Of a stretch of DNA of 64,000 bases, positions 22,516 to 32,621 are shown piece by piece. The stretch's first letter is position 1; the number at the start of each line of letters is the position of its first letter. Below the pieces are notes generated by a model. That model saw only the letters and a list, made by a program, of their open reading frames with translations. It did not search any database and was not told the origin of the DNA. Made by a program: the position numbers and the translations under genes. Source of the DNA: Plectrocnemia conspersa (taxonomy: Eukaryota > Arthropoda > Insecta > Trichoptera > Polycentropodidae); NCBI GenBank assembly GCA_009617715.1, contig VTFK01000065.1, positions 1 to 64,000 on the forward strand, read 5' to 3'.

Positions 22516-23297
22516 AACTGTGTGGCTCAAAACAATTTCGCTCAAAATATTTATTTTTTTTATTTTAAAAGAAAATATATGTTTATTTAACATACATACA
22601 TCTGAGCTAAGTTGGAAATTTCAACGGACAATTAAAAATATATTATATAATCGAAGAAACCGGACATTAATGTCATTAATTAAATATTTGCAAAATTCAA
22701 AATCTTTCACTAGTCAAAAAAATAATGAAGTCTTTAGCTATTCTTCAAAAGCAAAACGATATAAAATGGGGAAAGAAATTATTCGCAGATTGTTTAATGG
22801 CTTGACGACTCTATTAAATCATTAGAATCCATTGAGTAAATTAAAATATTATCATTGGCGCAACGATAAGAATAATAACTTTTTTAAGCCTTACAGAGAA
22901 TAGTGTAAAAAAACCAACAACGTACAGATTAATGGAAAAATAATTAACATATTTTAATCCACGGGTAAGAGAACGAATAACTTACAGTGTATATTTGAAG
23001 CCTTGATATCAAATAACCCAGATATGCCCAAGAAATTTTGTTCTCTTAAAATTTCATTTATAAATAAAAAACAGTGGCACGAGTTTAGTGACCTACCCGT
23101 GGGACAGTGGGCATATCTGGGTTAAATCAATATCAGCACAAAATTATTTAAAATAAATCACTAAAGAAGATCAAATTTCTGTGCCACACTGCATTTTAAT
23201 GACGAATACAGCGTTGACGAATCAGCGACTGTCCTTAAAAGAAAAAGCGAGACAACGAAGTACACGCTACATCGCTTCTCTCTCTCATATACATGTA
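22516..23297. other. Interior of the TIR transposon
   Basis: AT-rich. It contains the 101-codon frame 22520-22825 with no recognised domain, and near its right end a CCC...GGG-ended mini-element (23014-23124). The sequence AAGCGAGACAACGAA at 23245-23259 recurs at 58316-58330. Confidence 0.6.
23014..23124. mobile_element. Mini-element with 17-bp perfect TIRs (piggyBac-like ends)
   Basis: Arms TAACCCAGATATGCCCA (23014-23030) and TGGGCATATCTGGGTTA (23108-23124) are perfect inverted repeats around 77 nt. If the target site is TTAA (right TTAA intact at 23121-23124 region, left read as ATAA), the termini begin with CCC as in piggyBac-type elements. The superfamily is inferred from the ends alone. 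No coding capacity. Confidence 0.55.
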
Positions 23298-23349
23298 CAC
23301 GCACACAATAACAAACCGGCATCCTTATCCCGAACGTACTCTAGCTTAT

Positions 23350-23423
23350 TATTAGAAAATTTTCAATAAAAAAATTTACGACCTAGCGCGATTTTAATTA
23401 ATGATTACGATATGCATCTAATA
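23350..23423. other. AT-rich spacer
   Basis: Short flank between the TIR element and the SINE; no feature seen. Confidence 0.5.
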
Positions 23424-23548
23424 TGTGATGATCGATCGGAAATTATAATTATATAATAATCACTAATTCTAACCTTACAGATACGAACCGACATCTTTCA
23501 ATATTTAGTGACTTATATCATTTGTCTTATCGTGCTGGTATAAGTCGT
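23424..23548 (-). mobile_element. tRNA-derived SINE, copy B
   Basis: Aligns along its length with the copy at 46.0 kb: TGTGATGATCGATC, then AATCACTAATT, then the ATATTTAGTGACTTATATCA region. Read on the minus strand it has a pol III B-box match, GGTTCGTATCT (plus positions 23479-23489). About 30 nt upstream is a weak A-box match. About 125 bp; no coding capacity. Confidence 0.65.
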
Positions 23549-24060
23549 TATATTATCTTTAAAGTGACAGTTCTATGTGTTATTATGCATAGTGATAACA
23601 TTAACCTCGAGTTTGTAGTAGATCACCTATTCTTGCTTTAAATTGTAAAGTTTGCGTGATATTGTTTGATTAGAACAGGTGACCAAATTGGGTTTGGTTA
23701 ACTTTTCACGGACAGTTTTGAATGTAACTCTTGTAATTGACAAGGCGCGACGTTTGTCGTAACGATAAATTACCTATCAGGTTTAGGTACATATTAACTT
23801 TTCCCAAGAACATTAAAAGACTTGAGACGCTTTGCTCTAAAGTCTTTCAACAGTACCATAAGGTTACATTAGACCATTTGTTAGTTTTACATATGTTGTT
23901 ATGTAACTAATGTTTATCACAAAGGAACATTTATGACGAAATAAGTTAATTATTATATAATATATATCTGAAGGTTGATACAATAATTTTGGTTTGCTTG
24001 TTAATACACTTGTAAATGCATTTGTATATATGTATGAATATACATGCATATGTAATGCCT
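23549..24060. other. AT-rich spacer
   Basis: No recognisable gene or repeat. Confidence 0.6.
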
Positions 24061-24064
24061 CCAA

Positions 24065-24430
24065 TCAAAGTTTCACAGCGTTCGCAGCGCAGCAACTAAG
24101 CATTCAATTATGACAATTACCAACCGGGAGAGGCTTGCGCTCGACAGCGCAAATCGGAAAACCCTAAAATGTTTCGAATCGGGGAATTCGACAAAGGTTC
24201 AACAGCTTCACGGTACGTATACGCCGAATCGATCCTTAATGTGCACACGCCGGTATCCTACAGCGGCCGTTGCGGATCATTCGCCCAATTGAGCCGAAGG
24301 TCCAACAACGCGATTACCGGACAATGATTTCGATAAAAGTTTAACTGAGCCCCGAAGATTTTACAATTATCGTACACGGATCTACAGTAACAGGGTTAAA
24401 CGCGCATCGTTGCCTCTATATCTGATCTTT
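24065..24430. promoter_or_regulatory. GC-richer island 7 carrying the inverted 59-bp motif
   Basis: CpG-containing DNA in which about 24328-24386 is the reverse complement of about 14508-14566 with four transitions. The 60-codon open frame at 24110-24292 shows no domain. Candidate conserved non-coding DNA (inference). Confidence 0.45.
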
Positions 24431-24974
24431 TCACATATTGTGGCGCACTACCCTATATAATTTAAATAGCAACTCAATGTTAAATTATTAAGCATTCACC
24501 TACATATTCCTAAGTCTAGGATTACGCGAAACAGGGCCGGATTTGCCAGTACCGTCGTACAAAAATAAAGTGATATTGTGTTGTCTTCTTACTTTTACGA
24601 GACATTGCTTTCGATTATAAAATAGCTTAAAAATAAATGTAAAAACAGTTCCACGAATACACAATTAGAATTAAAGTGACAAAGTACTCACAGCAAAAGA
24701 TTATAAACTCAATTGTAAAATCTTGGTTTTATGCTATGGCACATACATTTAAACTAATAAAAAAAATGTTGCTTACTTTAAATATATTATTAGTTCAATA
24801 ATTTTAATTTGAAAATAAGATGGCGTATATCGACATAATGAGATATAATCAATAAATTCTAAATACAGAACGTGTATAACAAAGGATATTGTGAAAAAGG
24901 TAGACTCGCTAAATGTATTTTTAATAATTATATTACTTTACGTAATCACAAATAAAATAAATGGAGCTACTTAA
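24431..24974. other. AT-rich spacer, perhaps with worn RT sequence at its right end
   Basis: From about 24930, plus-strand translation hints at the FRxNHS...HQL region of jockey RT, but stops and mismatches make it uncertain. The rest is featureless. Confidence 0.4.
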
Positions 24975-25029
24975 ATAAACATCAACTTAAATCACGTTAT
25001 AAATTTGACTTGGTATGGCATGACTGTTT
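24975..25029 (+). pseudogene. Older jockey RT copy, left part
   Basis: Plus-strand codons read HQLKSRYKFDLVWHD, matching the HQLNRL and [11 protein letters not shown] blocks of the family RT with the segment between lost. The sequence resumes at 26244 on the far side of copy 2. It predates copy 2, which is inserted in it. Confidence 0.7.
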
Positions 25030-25225
25030 TTTTTTAATTTTTGTTTATTACATAATTAAATAATACATTTTTATAAACATATATATTTACATTTCATTGG
25101 TTGCTGGTTAATTACCATTATCACAATTTACGATTGATTAGCTAAATTAAGAGAAATTACATAAGAATAATAAAAGAACATAAAATACGTTAAGTTTAGG
25201 TCAAAGTACATAAACACCTTTAACA

Positions 25226-25256
<31 letters not shown>

Positions 25257-26243
25257 ATATATTTTTAATATAAAACTCGTGGACCTGGAGCTGTTAAATT
25301 AATAGATAAAATTTATGCGTCAGAGCAAGATGTGCTTTGGCATTTTGTGTTTATATTTAAATTTGAGTTTGTTTTTGTCGTAATCACCGATTCTTGAGAT
25401 TAACGGGTTAGTATGATTTCGCGGTATTTTTTTATAATAATTATTAGTATGGTGGTGAACATGTTCTTTAATAGTTGGAATTAAATATTTATTATGAAGT
25501 TTTTTTGAGGTTAGTATAAAAAAAGGTGTATTATAAATTATTTTTATAGCTTAATTTTGAACAACTTGTAGCTTAGAAAAGTTAGTATTACACGTATTAC
25601 TCCACACTGGGCAGGCGGAAGTCATTGCCGGTCTGATTAATTGCTTATAAAATAGAATTTTATTTTTAGTATTTAGCGCACTTTTTTTCGATTAAAAAAT
25701 TGGTTTTAAACGCAATGGCTGCGAGCCCTTTAGATTTAAGTTCGGTTATATGTTTATTAAATTTAAGCTTGGAGTCCAGGTGAATTCCGAGGTACTTAAC
25801 GCTCGCCTTCCATTCTATACACTTTCCTGCTCGCTTATAATAGTCGGGGCAAAGGTTGTCTTCGAGTTGTAAAAAATTATAGCCTCCGTTTTGTCTTGAT
25901 TTATTTTATTTTCCACTTTTTGAAATAATTACTTAAGAGAGTTAAGGATTTTTGCAATTTTATTGAAATAGGCTTAAGACCGTAAGAGCTACTCATTATC
26001 GCCGTATCATCGGCATACATTGAAAGACAAGTATTTTTTAAAATAGGTATATCATTTGTGTACAAAATGAAAAGGAACGGTCCAAGTAAGCTCCCCTGAG
26101 GAACACCAGCTGGGATATTACGCGGTATCGATTGTTCATTATTTACTGAAACAACATAACTTCGACGATCAAGGTAGGAGCGTAACAAGTGTAGCAGATA
26201 GTTAGGGGTTTTATATTTGTGGAGTTTGTAAATCAACCCATCA
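25030..26243 (-). mobile_element. jockey-clade retrotransposon, copy 2 (5'-truncated)
   Basis: Almost identical to copy 1 over its 1.2 kb. It runs from the oligo(A) tail (T run from 25027, plus strand) to a 5' truncation just after the family's AAATCAACCCATCA. A 13-bp target-site duplication, GGCATGACTGTTT, flanks it (25017-25029 and 26244-26256). It keeps the A-run in the 3' UTR (about 25224-25248). Differences from copy 1 are largely homopolymer length changes, which implies recent insertion of both. Confidence 0.93.
25901..26243 (-). pseudogene. RT fragment of copy 2
   Basis: Open from the truncation point: GLIYKLHKYKTPNYLL, AGVPQGSLLGPFLF and YADDTAIMSS follow in order, with YADD at 26006-26017. 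The frame ends near 25901. About 114 residues of the palm region are present; fingers and endonuclease are missing because of 5' truncation. The upstream ATG of the open frame lies in flanking DNA, not in the element. Confidence 0.88.
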
Positions 26244-26445
26244 GGCATGACTGTTTGATTCATAAACTACACAAGTACAAAACCCCCGACTAACTATTTG
26301 CTTAATTCGCTCATACCTGAGAAGTAGAAGCTATATTGTTTCACTACATATTGAACACTCGATACCGCATAATATTCCAGCTGGAGTTCTTCAAGAAAGT
26401 TTTTTCGGGCTATTCTCTATATTATGTGTAGGAACAATATTTCAA
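26244..26445 (+). pseudogene. Older jockey RT copy, right part
   Basis: Plus-strand translation across small shifts reads LIHKLHKYKTPD, then LIRSYLRSRSYIVSLHIEHS and IPHNIPAGVLQESFFG. These match the LIYKLHKYKTPNYLL, SYLDRRSYVV and IPAGVPQGSLLG blocks. It begins at the duplicated target GGCATGACTG (WHD codons) and fades around 26445, where sequence on the other strand starts. Confidence 0.8.
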
Positions 26446-26449
26446 AATT

Positions 26450-26650
26450 ATAAAATACGCGTTTATAATAAGAACCGCAATGCCGGCTAGCCCTTTAGAG
26501 CGAAGTTGAATTTTATTATTATTAAATTTAAGCTTGGATTTGAGGCCCAGGAATTTAACGCGTTTTTATTTTGGAGATAAGGTAGCAGAGTTTAGCTTCT
26601 TTTTGTAAAAATAATTGCTTGTTTTTATTCTGTTGACTTTAAATTTCTTA
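26450..26650 (-). pseudogene. Decayed jockey C-terminal region, inverted
   Basis: GCCGGCTAGCCCTTTAGA and TTAAATTTAAGCTTGGA match copy 1's 18900-18960 region in the same (minus) orientation, so it encodes the KYLG...LDSKLKF-to-KGLAAIA part. It directly abuts the plus-strand RT fragment, giving a head-to-head inverted arrangement. Confidence 0.7.
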
Positions 26651-28765
26651 CTCTCAGTTGTTCAGGATTAATAACTGATTCGTACTACAGCTGTAATTTT
26701 CGGATATGACCAAGCAGTCAGGAGTTCAACTTATAATTTAGCGACTTAGCAGTTTAGGTAAATACGATTTAAGAAGATATGCTTATGTCCTACATCGATT
26801 TACTTAATACAGTATAGATTTAATAATTATATTAAACCAAAATAAAATAAATATTTACCTTTGTACAACTTACATAAATTGTAATCGGATAAATATAATA
26901 ATATGTAACCGCATATTCCATGAATAAAAATCTTGATCGAAAAACATTTTTTTAGTAAAATAATCGAATAATTCGAGAAATTCTTAGAACCAAAATTTAT
27001 TAATTTAAATAATCTTATTAAGCTTTTAATAAATTCAGTATTATTTTGTATCGTATACAATATTAAAATTATATTTTTTTTAATACTAAATGATTTATTG
27101 GATTGCTGTAGCAATATTTGGAGAATGATGCTGTGTGTTTTTCGTAATTTCTTATATAAAATATATAAATTAATATGATATTTATTATTTGAACTAATAA
27201 TAATTTATATACATATGTATTAAAAAATAATTTGATTTATAAATGGACTAAAATTTATTTTAGTAATGGGGCAAAATAAATTATCTCAAAATATACATAT
27301 TTAGTTTGACACAAAGCATACGCGCTTTATATCTTGTGCTATTTGTTAGTAAGGAACCATAATAACCATATTTTTAAAACATCAGTGTCCGGCGAATATA
27401 TATGCGGATGGCTGGCGTGAGCTTTTATTTTTATTAATATCTTACATGGGAAACTGTGGCGAACCTTTTCAAAAAAATATGTTATACGATACAAGGGTAG
27501 AATTATATTATACATACCTATGCTGTATTAATATTAAATGCATAAACGCTAAGATATTTTCTATAAATTCAGGAATTGCCATGATGATTTTTTTTACACC
27601 AAAATGTTTTTGATTTGATGTGAGAACATCCGGTTTTATATAATGCGTGTACTTAAAATACTTCAATTATCAAGAAAAGCAAATTGCTTACAGTATAGTA
27701 ACAATTAATTATAAAATTATATATTTTTTTATACAACAAAAAACTCTTTTATCGCATTTAACTCGAGAATCCTTTCATATCTATTTTTATCATAAGACTT
27801 CATAGAATTATTTATTAAAAATCATTATTTTTGCTAGACATGCTTATAATTTTATTTTCATGTGTATACGAATAAAGCTCGTAATATAACATTAAAGAAG
27901 GTGAGGTGTCTTGTATTAAATGTAATAGTTAAATTTTAAAGTAGATGTTTTAAAATTGTTGTAGGTGTGGGAAAGTTTTATATTTTAGTCAAACAATACC
28001 GCAATAATAAATTATTGCTTATATTATAATAAGCTTTTAAGGATTTATTTATTAATCGTCTTCATTCTATGTTACTCTTTGAGGTTTGGAAAGTATTCTT
28101 ATGAAATAAATATTGTCATATTGTGCGTGCTTCTAACATATTCCATGAATAGGATATTGATAAAACATACTACTTATACATATTGCAGTATTTCTAGGAC
28201 TTTTTGATCAAGATATCTCGGGAAATTTTGAAAAATAATTGTTCGCAAAACTTCGAAAATCTCTTGATCGCCTTATCCCGCTATTCTAAGTAAAAAGTAT
28301 TGTGTAACTTATCAGAAATGATTAAATAGCCCTTGATTATGTGTGTAAATATATATTTCTAGATTTGTGAAACTCGTATAAAATAATTAAATGAATCATA
28401 ATGTGCTGCAAGAGCTATACTTTATTATGTGAATCGTAATACTAATATTTAAAAATATACCATAGAAGTTGATACTTACTAAAATATCATAAATCTATAA
28501 TATGGCTATTGAAACACATACTACATATATTTTATTGTTCTCTGATAGTCTATTTTACAATTTTATTTTAAAGAAAGATTTTTATTTGTTAGTTAATTAT
28601 TTAAAACGCTAAAAAAATGACAAGTCGATATTTACCGATTATGTATTTTTCCTTCATGTTTTTTTTTATATATGTATGATATTCTCTATGAGCTAAGCTT
28701 TGATAATTATTTATTAGATTAGAAAAATCTAGAATAAATTAAATGATGAAAATTAAAAAAAATAT
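26651..28765. other. AT-rich spacer
   Basis: No recognisable element. The 95-codon minus frame at 26827-27114 is composition-driven (I, K, L, F, N, Y rich). Confidence 0.6.
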
Positions 28766-28769
28766 TTAT

Positions 28770-28986
28770 ATCAATTGGAGCGGCATTTTATAATTAGCCA
28801 GGTCATTAAACTGTTGTTTATTGTTTTTCATATATCTAACTTAACTTTTAGCTATTTGAAAATATATATTTTTAGCACTAGTTTAAGAACCACAGTACAC
28901 TAATATTCCTTCCATCATGAAAATGCCGCTCCCAAGCAAGTGTCACCCGGGACGGTCTTCCCTCCCGCCCCCTACTTACGCTACTG
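28770..28986. mobile_element. hAT-like terminus / MITE relic
   Basis: The minus-strand reading from 28986 begins CAGTAGCGTAAGTAGGGGGC and continues GC-rich to GGGAGCGGCATTTT. This recalls the CAGTGGCGTAGCTAGGGGG-type termini of some hAT elements. An inverted partner, TTGGAGCGGCATTTTA, lies at 28775-28790 against 28920-28935, so the outer left end appears lost. It is about 215 bp and non-coding. An 8-bp duplication could not be verified. Confidence 0.45.
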
Positions 28987-29310
28987 GTGTAGTCTTAACC
29001 ATTTGCAGATTTTTTTTTAAATTTAATGGTCACCCAAATTCGAACAAAATAAATAGAGATTAACCCGTCACGAAAGAGGGTTAACATACAGGACGAAAGA
29101 AAGATAGCAGTAATTGCGTCAATAATTAAAAATATTTCACTGATCATTTAATAGAACAATTATCTCGAGACGTTAAATGTACTGCCAAAAAAACTACTCT
29201 TTGTTTGAAAAAGATGCGCGCTAGACAGTACATTATGATTATATTACTATTATTTTTCTCACTCTCTAGTTACCAATTGCTGTAGCTATCTAGAATCAGT
29301 CTAGATTCTA
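28987..29310. other. Spacer
   Basis: Short mixed stretch. TAGAATCAGTCTAGATTCTA near 29292-29311 is a small near-palindrome. No gene. Confidence 0.5.
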
Positions 29311-29314
29311 GACC

Positions 29315-29877
29315 GTTTTCAAGAAGTTGATCAAGAAGCGATGCAATTGGCTCCATACATTATTATCTGCGGTTCGCCAGAGATGTCTCGATCCAGATTT
29401 ATAAAATATATGACACTTGATCACAACAGCAGAGACGTTAAATAGCTTGGTAAATTATCTATAGAAGCATCTAGACAAGCGTCTTACATGGCGCATATAC
29501 TTCCATGCCAAATTAATACAACTAAGTTTAAGACTTGAGAAAGCCTTTTTCATTTTTGGCCGATGATCTGAACCATTACGAAATAGTATACAAAATATTA
29601 AAACTGATTTGGAACTAAGGGATTCTACTTTGGGGTACAGACAAAAGCTCCAACCAAGAGATAATTTAACTATTCCAATCTATAGTCCTGCATTGTATCA
29701 CAAATGTCCCTTTGTACATTAAAAACTCACGAATACAGTGATTCAAATATAAAAGCATTCAAAGAAGCAATATTGAACTTGTACCATAGGAAGCTTCGCG
29801 TTCACTTAACCCAGTTCGGCAAAGAATTATTGACCGACGATGAAAGACAAAGGTTACGAAAAAAACAAACTCGGTAA
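29315..29877 (+). pseudogene. Decayed jockey/X-type RT C-terminus
   Basis: Plus frames give VK-stop-LG and then LDKRLTWRIYFHAKLIQLSL and RLEKAFFIFGR. This is the classic KYLGxxLDRRLTWxxHIxxKxxQL...WLLGR block after the RT palm. After a deletion, the family's C-terminal tail follows: YHRKLRVHLTQFGKELLTDD and ERQRLRKK, stop at 29875-29877. Internal stops and shifts show it is dead. It differs from the 18-39 kb family, so it is a separate jockey-clade lineage. Confidence 0.8.
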
Positions 29878-30180
29878 TCTACTAAAAATATCTATATATT
29901 TTTAGGTTATTTAGTTTAATGACTTATTTTTTTACTAAATGTCTCAATAGTATTGACAGACTGTAAATAAAAAAATCGATAAAAAAATGAACAAATAAAA
30001 TCATGAAATGATTTTTAAGAAATATATTTAGGTAGTCATTAATTAATCACTGATTTAAGAAACCATAAGATATTTTGAAATGAAATTTTGTTTAAAATTG
30101 TAACTGCGCCGAGATTGAACAAAAACTTCGGATAAATAGATAAAGATAAAAGCGGAGTCTCGATTTCAAAGTACCGAGAG
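29878..30180. other. AT-rich spacer
   Basis: May include 3' UTR of the preceding relic. Nothing else recognised. Confidence 0.5.
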
Positions 30181-30810
30181 TCAGAATCCTTAATATGTAG
30201 AAATGGCAGACAATTCGCAATTCAATTTTAATTACCACCACTAGTCGGTCTGACGTTGAAAATTCCGAAAATAATTAACGTAATGCCTCATAAACGTCGA
30301 CGAGTGCAAATTATTTGGCATATAGGTTGTGTGCGCGGGCCCATTACGCCCACAGCGTATATTATGCAAATAAATACCGCTAGAATAAAAGATAAGGACG
30401 CCGTTTTGCAAATTACACCCGTGCCCCCACAATTATTAGCGCCCGGGCAAAACTGCATTTGGAGCGTCGTTATTAGAGTCCCCGGCAGCGTGATAACGCT
30501 CGTACACTCTCTTTATCAACTGCATACATTAATAATTCTTATTCCCCGTTTCGGACAATTCTTCCTTTCCGTGCGACATGGGAATTCGCCAAAGTTTCGT
30601 CAAGGATTCGTATTCATGGATGCGGCTTTTAAGAGACCATCTGCCGTCTCGACTTGATGCGGCGGCTTTGCTGCATTTTGATGAGCGTTCCTTCTACCGA
30701 AGGAGGATATTCTGCTTGATGGCATTTTTGATGCACGTTGCGAAAGAGGATACGGCAGAAAATAAAGGAAGACAGTCAAAGACCGTATATAAATATACAG
30801 AGTGAAATAG
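30180..30810. promoter_or_regulatory. GC-richer island 8 (about 600 bp)
   Basis: A long mixed-composition block with an ATGCAAAT octamer (about 30364-30371), several TAAT cores and CpG words. A TATATAAATATA stretch lies at its right edge (about 30787-30798). The plus frame 30256-30657 (133 codons) is open, but its content (e.g. HKRRRVQIIWHIG) matches no known domain and the start codon has no context. Read as candidate regulatory DNA; a coding exon is not excluded. Confidence 0.3.
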
Positions 30811-31625
30811 CGTTGTTATAATAACAATGTACAATAAGATTACTCGTCGTTATAATAACAAAGATAAAGTAACACAATGTGTCATAATTATGAGATACAA
30901 TATGAGATGTCCTAATATAATAAGGCAGCAAAACTTACATTTCATGCATTCTTTATTATTTTTTACATACAATGATTTTGATTAGTATATATACAAACAT
31001 TTATTTCGCAAAACTAGTATAATAATATTTTTAACTAAAAGAAACAGAGAACTATTAGGAATTCGATTTGTTTTTAAATCATAAGTTAGATTTTTACGGA
31101 ATCTAATCATAATCACATTAATAACTATTTAATAGCCAAATTTTTTTTGCAACCTATCCACGAGACAAGGATTTAGAGAACTACACTTTAAATTTAGATC
31201 ATTAAGATAGTAATTCATTACCATCAATCAAAGTGATCAAATAACTATTTTTTGTCACATAGAAGGACTTTATTTTAAAGCAGCTTATCACTATCAATAA
31301 AAAAGTGTTTCATTTCCGTATGCTTTAAAATAGTGGCGAGTAGGGATTGCAATTAATAACGGAATTTTCAATGCTTGTATTTCCAAGAGAAAAAGCAATC
31401 AATACCAGTAACTATTGTTTTAATTTACTAAATATTTTAATTATTAATTGACCAAAAAAAATAGTCTGTGTACCACTCGCATGATTCATCATATTTATTG
31501 ATTAATAAAACTAAAGCATTAAAATACCCCAATAACTATTGTTTCAATATACTAAATATTTTAATTTAAACACTAAAAATATTTTCAAAAATGCGACCTC
31601 AAATCTTTTCTTTTTGCTGTTGTCC
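30811..31625. other. AT-rich spacer with a short direct repeat
   Basis: A roughly 36-bp segment at about 31404-31439 recurs, diverged, at about 31526-31561 (both end TACTAAATATTTTAATT). A 12-bp inverted repeat lies at 31271-31282 / 31321-31332. No gene. Confidence 0.55.
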
Positions 31626-31629
31626 TAGA

Positions 31630-32430
31630 TTTTTTTATTTATTTATTTATTTTTATAATTTATTTAGCTTAATAGCTAATCTTTACATATAACAAATTTA
31701 GTAAACATATATAAAAAATATATAAAAAATACATAACAGAAAGAAAAAATAAAAATATACAATAATAAAGACTTAGTATTATAATTTATTTCTATATGTA
31801 CGAAGGTGTTTTTTTATTCCATTTATGAAACCCGTTATATTTTTGCTGTTTCGGATTTCTCTTGGAAGACTAATATATAAATCAAAACCTCCGTACATAA
31901 CTCCCCTAGCCGTACTCGTTTTCTTATACTAATTTATCTTTAAATTTTCTCTATTTCTAGTATTATATTTATGTACATTTTTATTTCTTATTAAATACTT
32001 ATTAAAATATTCTGGTAACATATTATTTTCTAACTTATATATAAATACTAAAACATTCATACTCAATATTTCTTGAACATTAAACCATTCTAATCTATCA
32101 ATCATACTTTTACAATTAGTTAATCTATTTTTATTTAAGATTACTCTCATTGCCCCTATTTTGTAATTTTGCAACATTTGTTTGTCAAATTTATTTAACA
32201 TATTTAATAGTGTTGCACAATAATTAAAATGGGGCAATATTATACTATTGTAGATTATTTTTTTTGTATTTATACTTAATATATTTCTTAATCTAGATAA
32301 TAAACCTATTTTTCTACTAATTTTTTTTAATATGTAATTACAATGTTCTTTAAAATTTAATTTTGTATCAACAATTACTCCTAAATATTTTATATTATCC
32401 ACTATTTCTATACTAGAGTTAAAAATAAAT
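31630..32430 (-). pseudogene. L2/CR1-superfamily retrotransposon C-terminal region
   Basis: The minus frame from about 32427 reads NSSIEIVDNIKYLGVIVD, then LPHFNYCATLLN, then MRVILNKNRLTNCKSMIDRL, LEWFNVQEILSMN and HKYNTRNREN. This is the typical post-palm order (YLGVxID..., LPHFDYC, RxxxxxMLxxLxWLxI, YNTR) of L2/Daphne/Crack-like non-LTR elements. One in-frame TAG near 31930 interrupts it. It then continues ARGVMYGGFDLYISLPREIR to a TAA at 31779-31781. The 3' end has a TTTA/TTAT-type tetranucleotide tail (31634-31655), typical of CR1/L2 rather than poly(A). 5'-truncated. Confidence 0.8.
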
Positions 32431-32620
32431 TAATGTATGCTTTATAAAGCTTAGTTGTAGTATTCCTATAATACATATATAAATTAACAAGAAAATAGTT
32501 GTCTTTGTTAAATATATCTGATCCTCTTTTCTCCATGAAGCGATTTAAGACCGATTAGTTTATACATTGTGGTAAAGTTGTTCGGTGCGTCTTTATCCGT
32601 TTGATTTATCAATAAGAATT
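32431..32620. other. Spacer
   Basis: Short AT-rich stretch; nothing assigned. Confidence 0.5.
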
Positions 32621-32621
32621 T

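Larger units (their letters stand above)
18164..23346. mobile_element. TIR DNA transposon (non-autonomous), split by a jockey insertion
   Basis: The ends are inverted repeats starting AGCTAGAGTACG. The left terminus is 18164-18197 continued at 22501-22515, and the right terminus is 23298-23346. Rejoined, the left end matches the right end over 49 bp with five differences. Both ends are flanked by TA (18162-18163 and 23347-23348), which fits a TA target duplication of Tc1/mariner type (inference). Without the 4.3-kb insertion the element is about 880 bp. Its interior has a 101-codon A/T-rich frame but no transposase motif, so it is probably mobilised in trans. Confidence 0.8.

Noticed and set aside
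25901..26263. Reading the copy 2 frame as a 120-aa protein starting MNQTVMP
   Set aside because: The first residues are encoded by the target duplication and flanking DNA, so the start codon is outside the element.
30256..30657. 133-codon plus-strand frame in island 8
   Set aside because: Open because the block is stop-poor; no recognisable domain, and an overlapping open frame exists in another phase.
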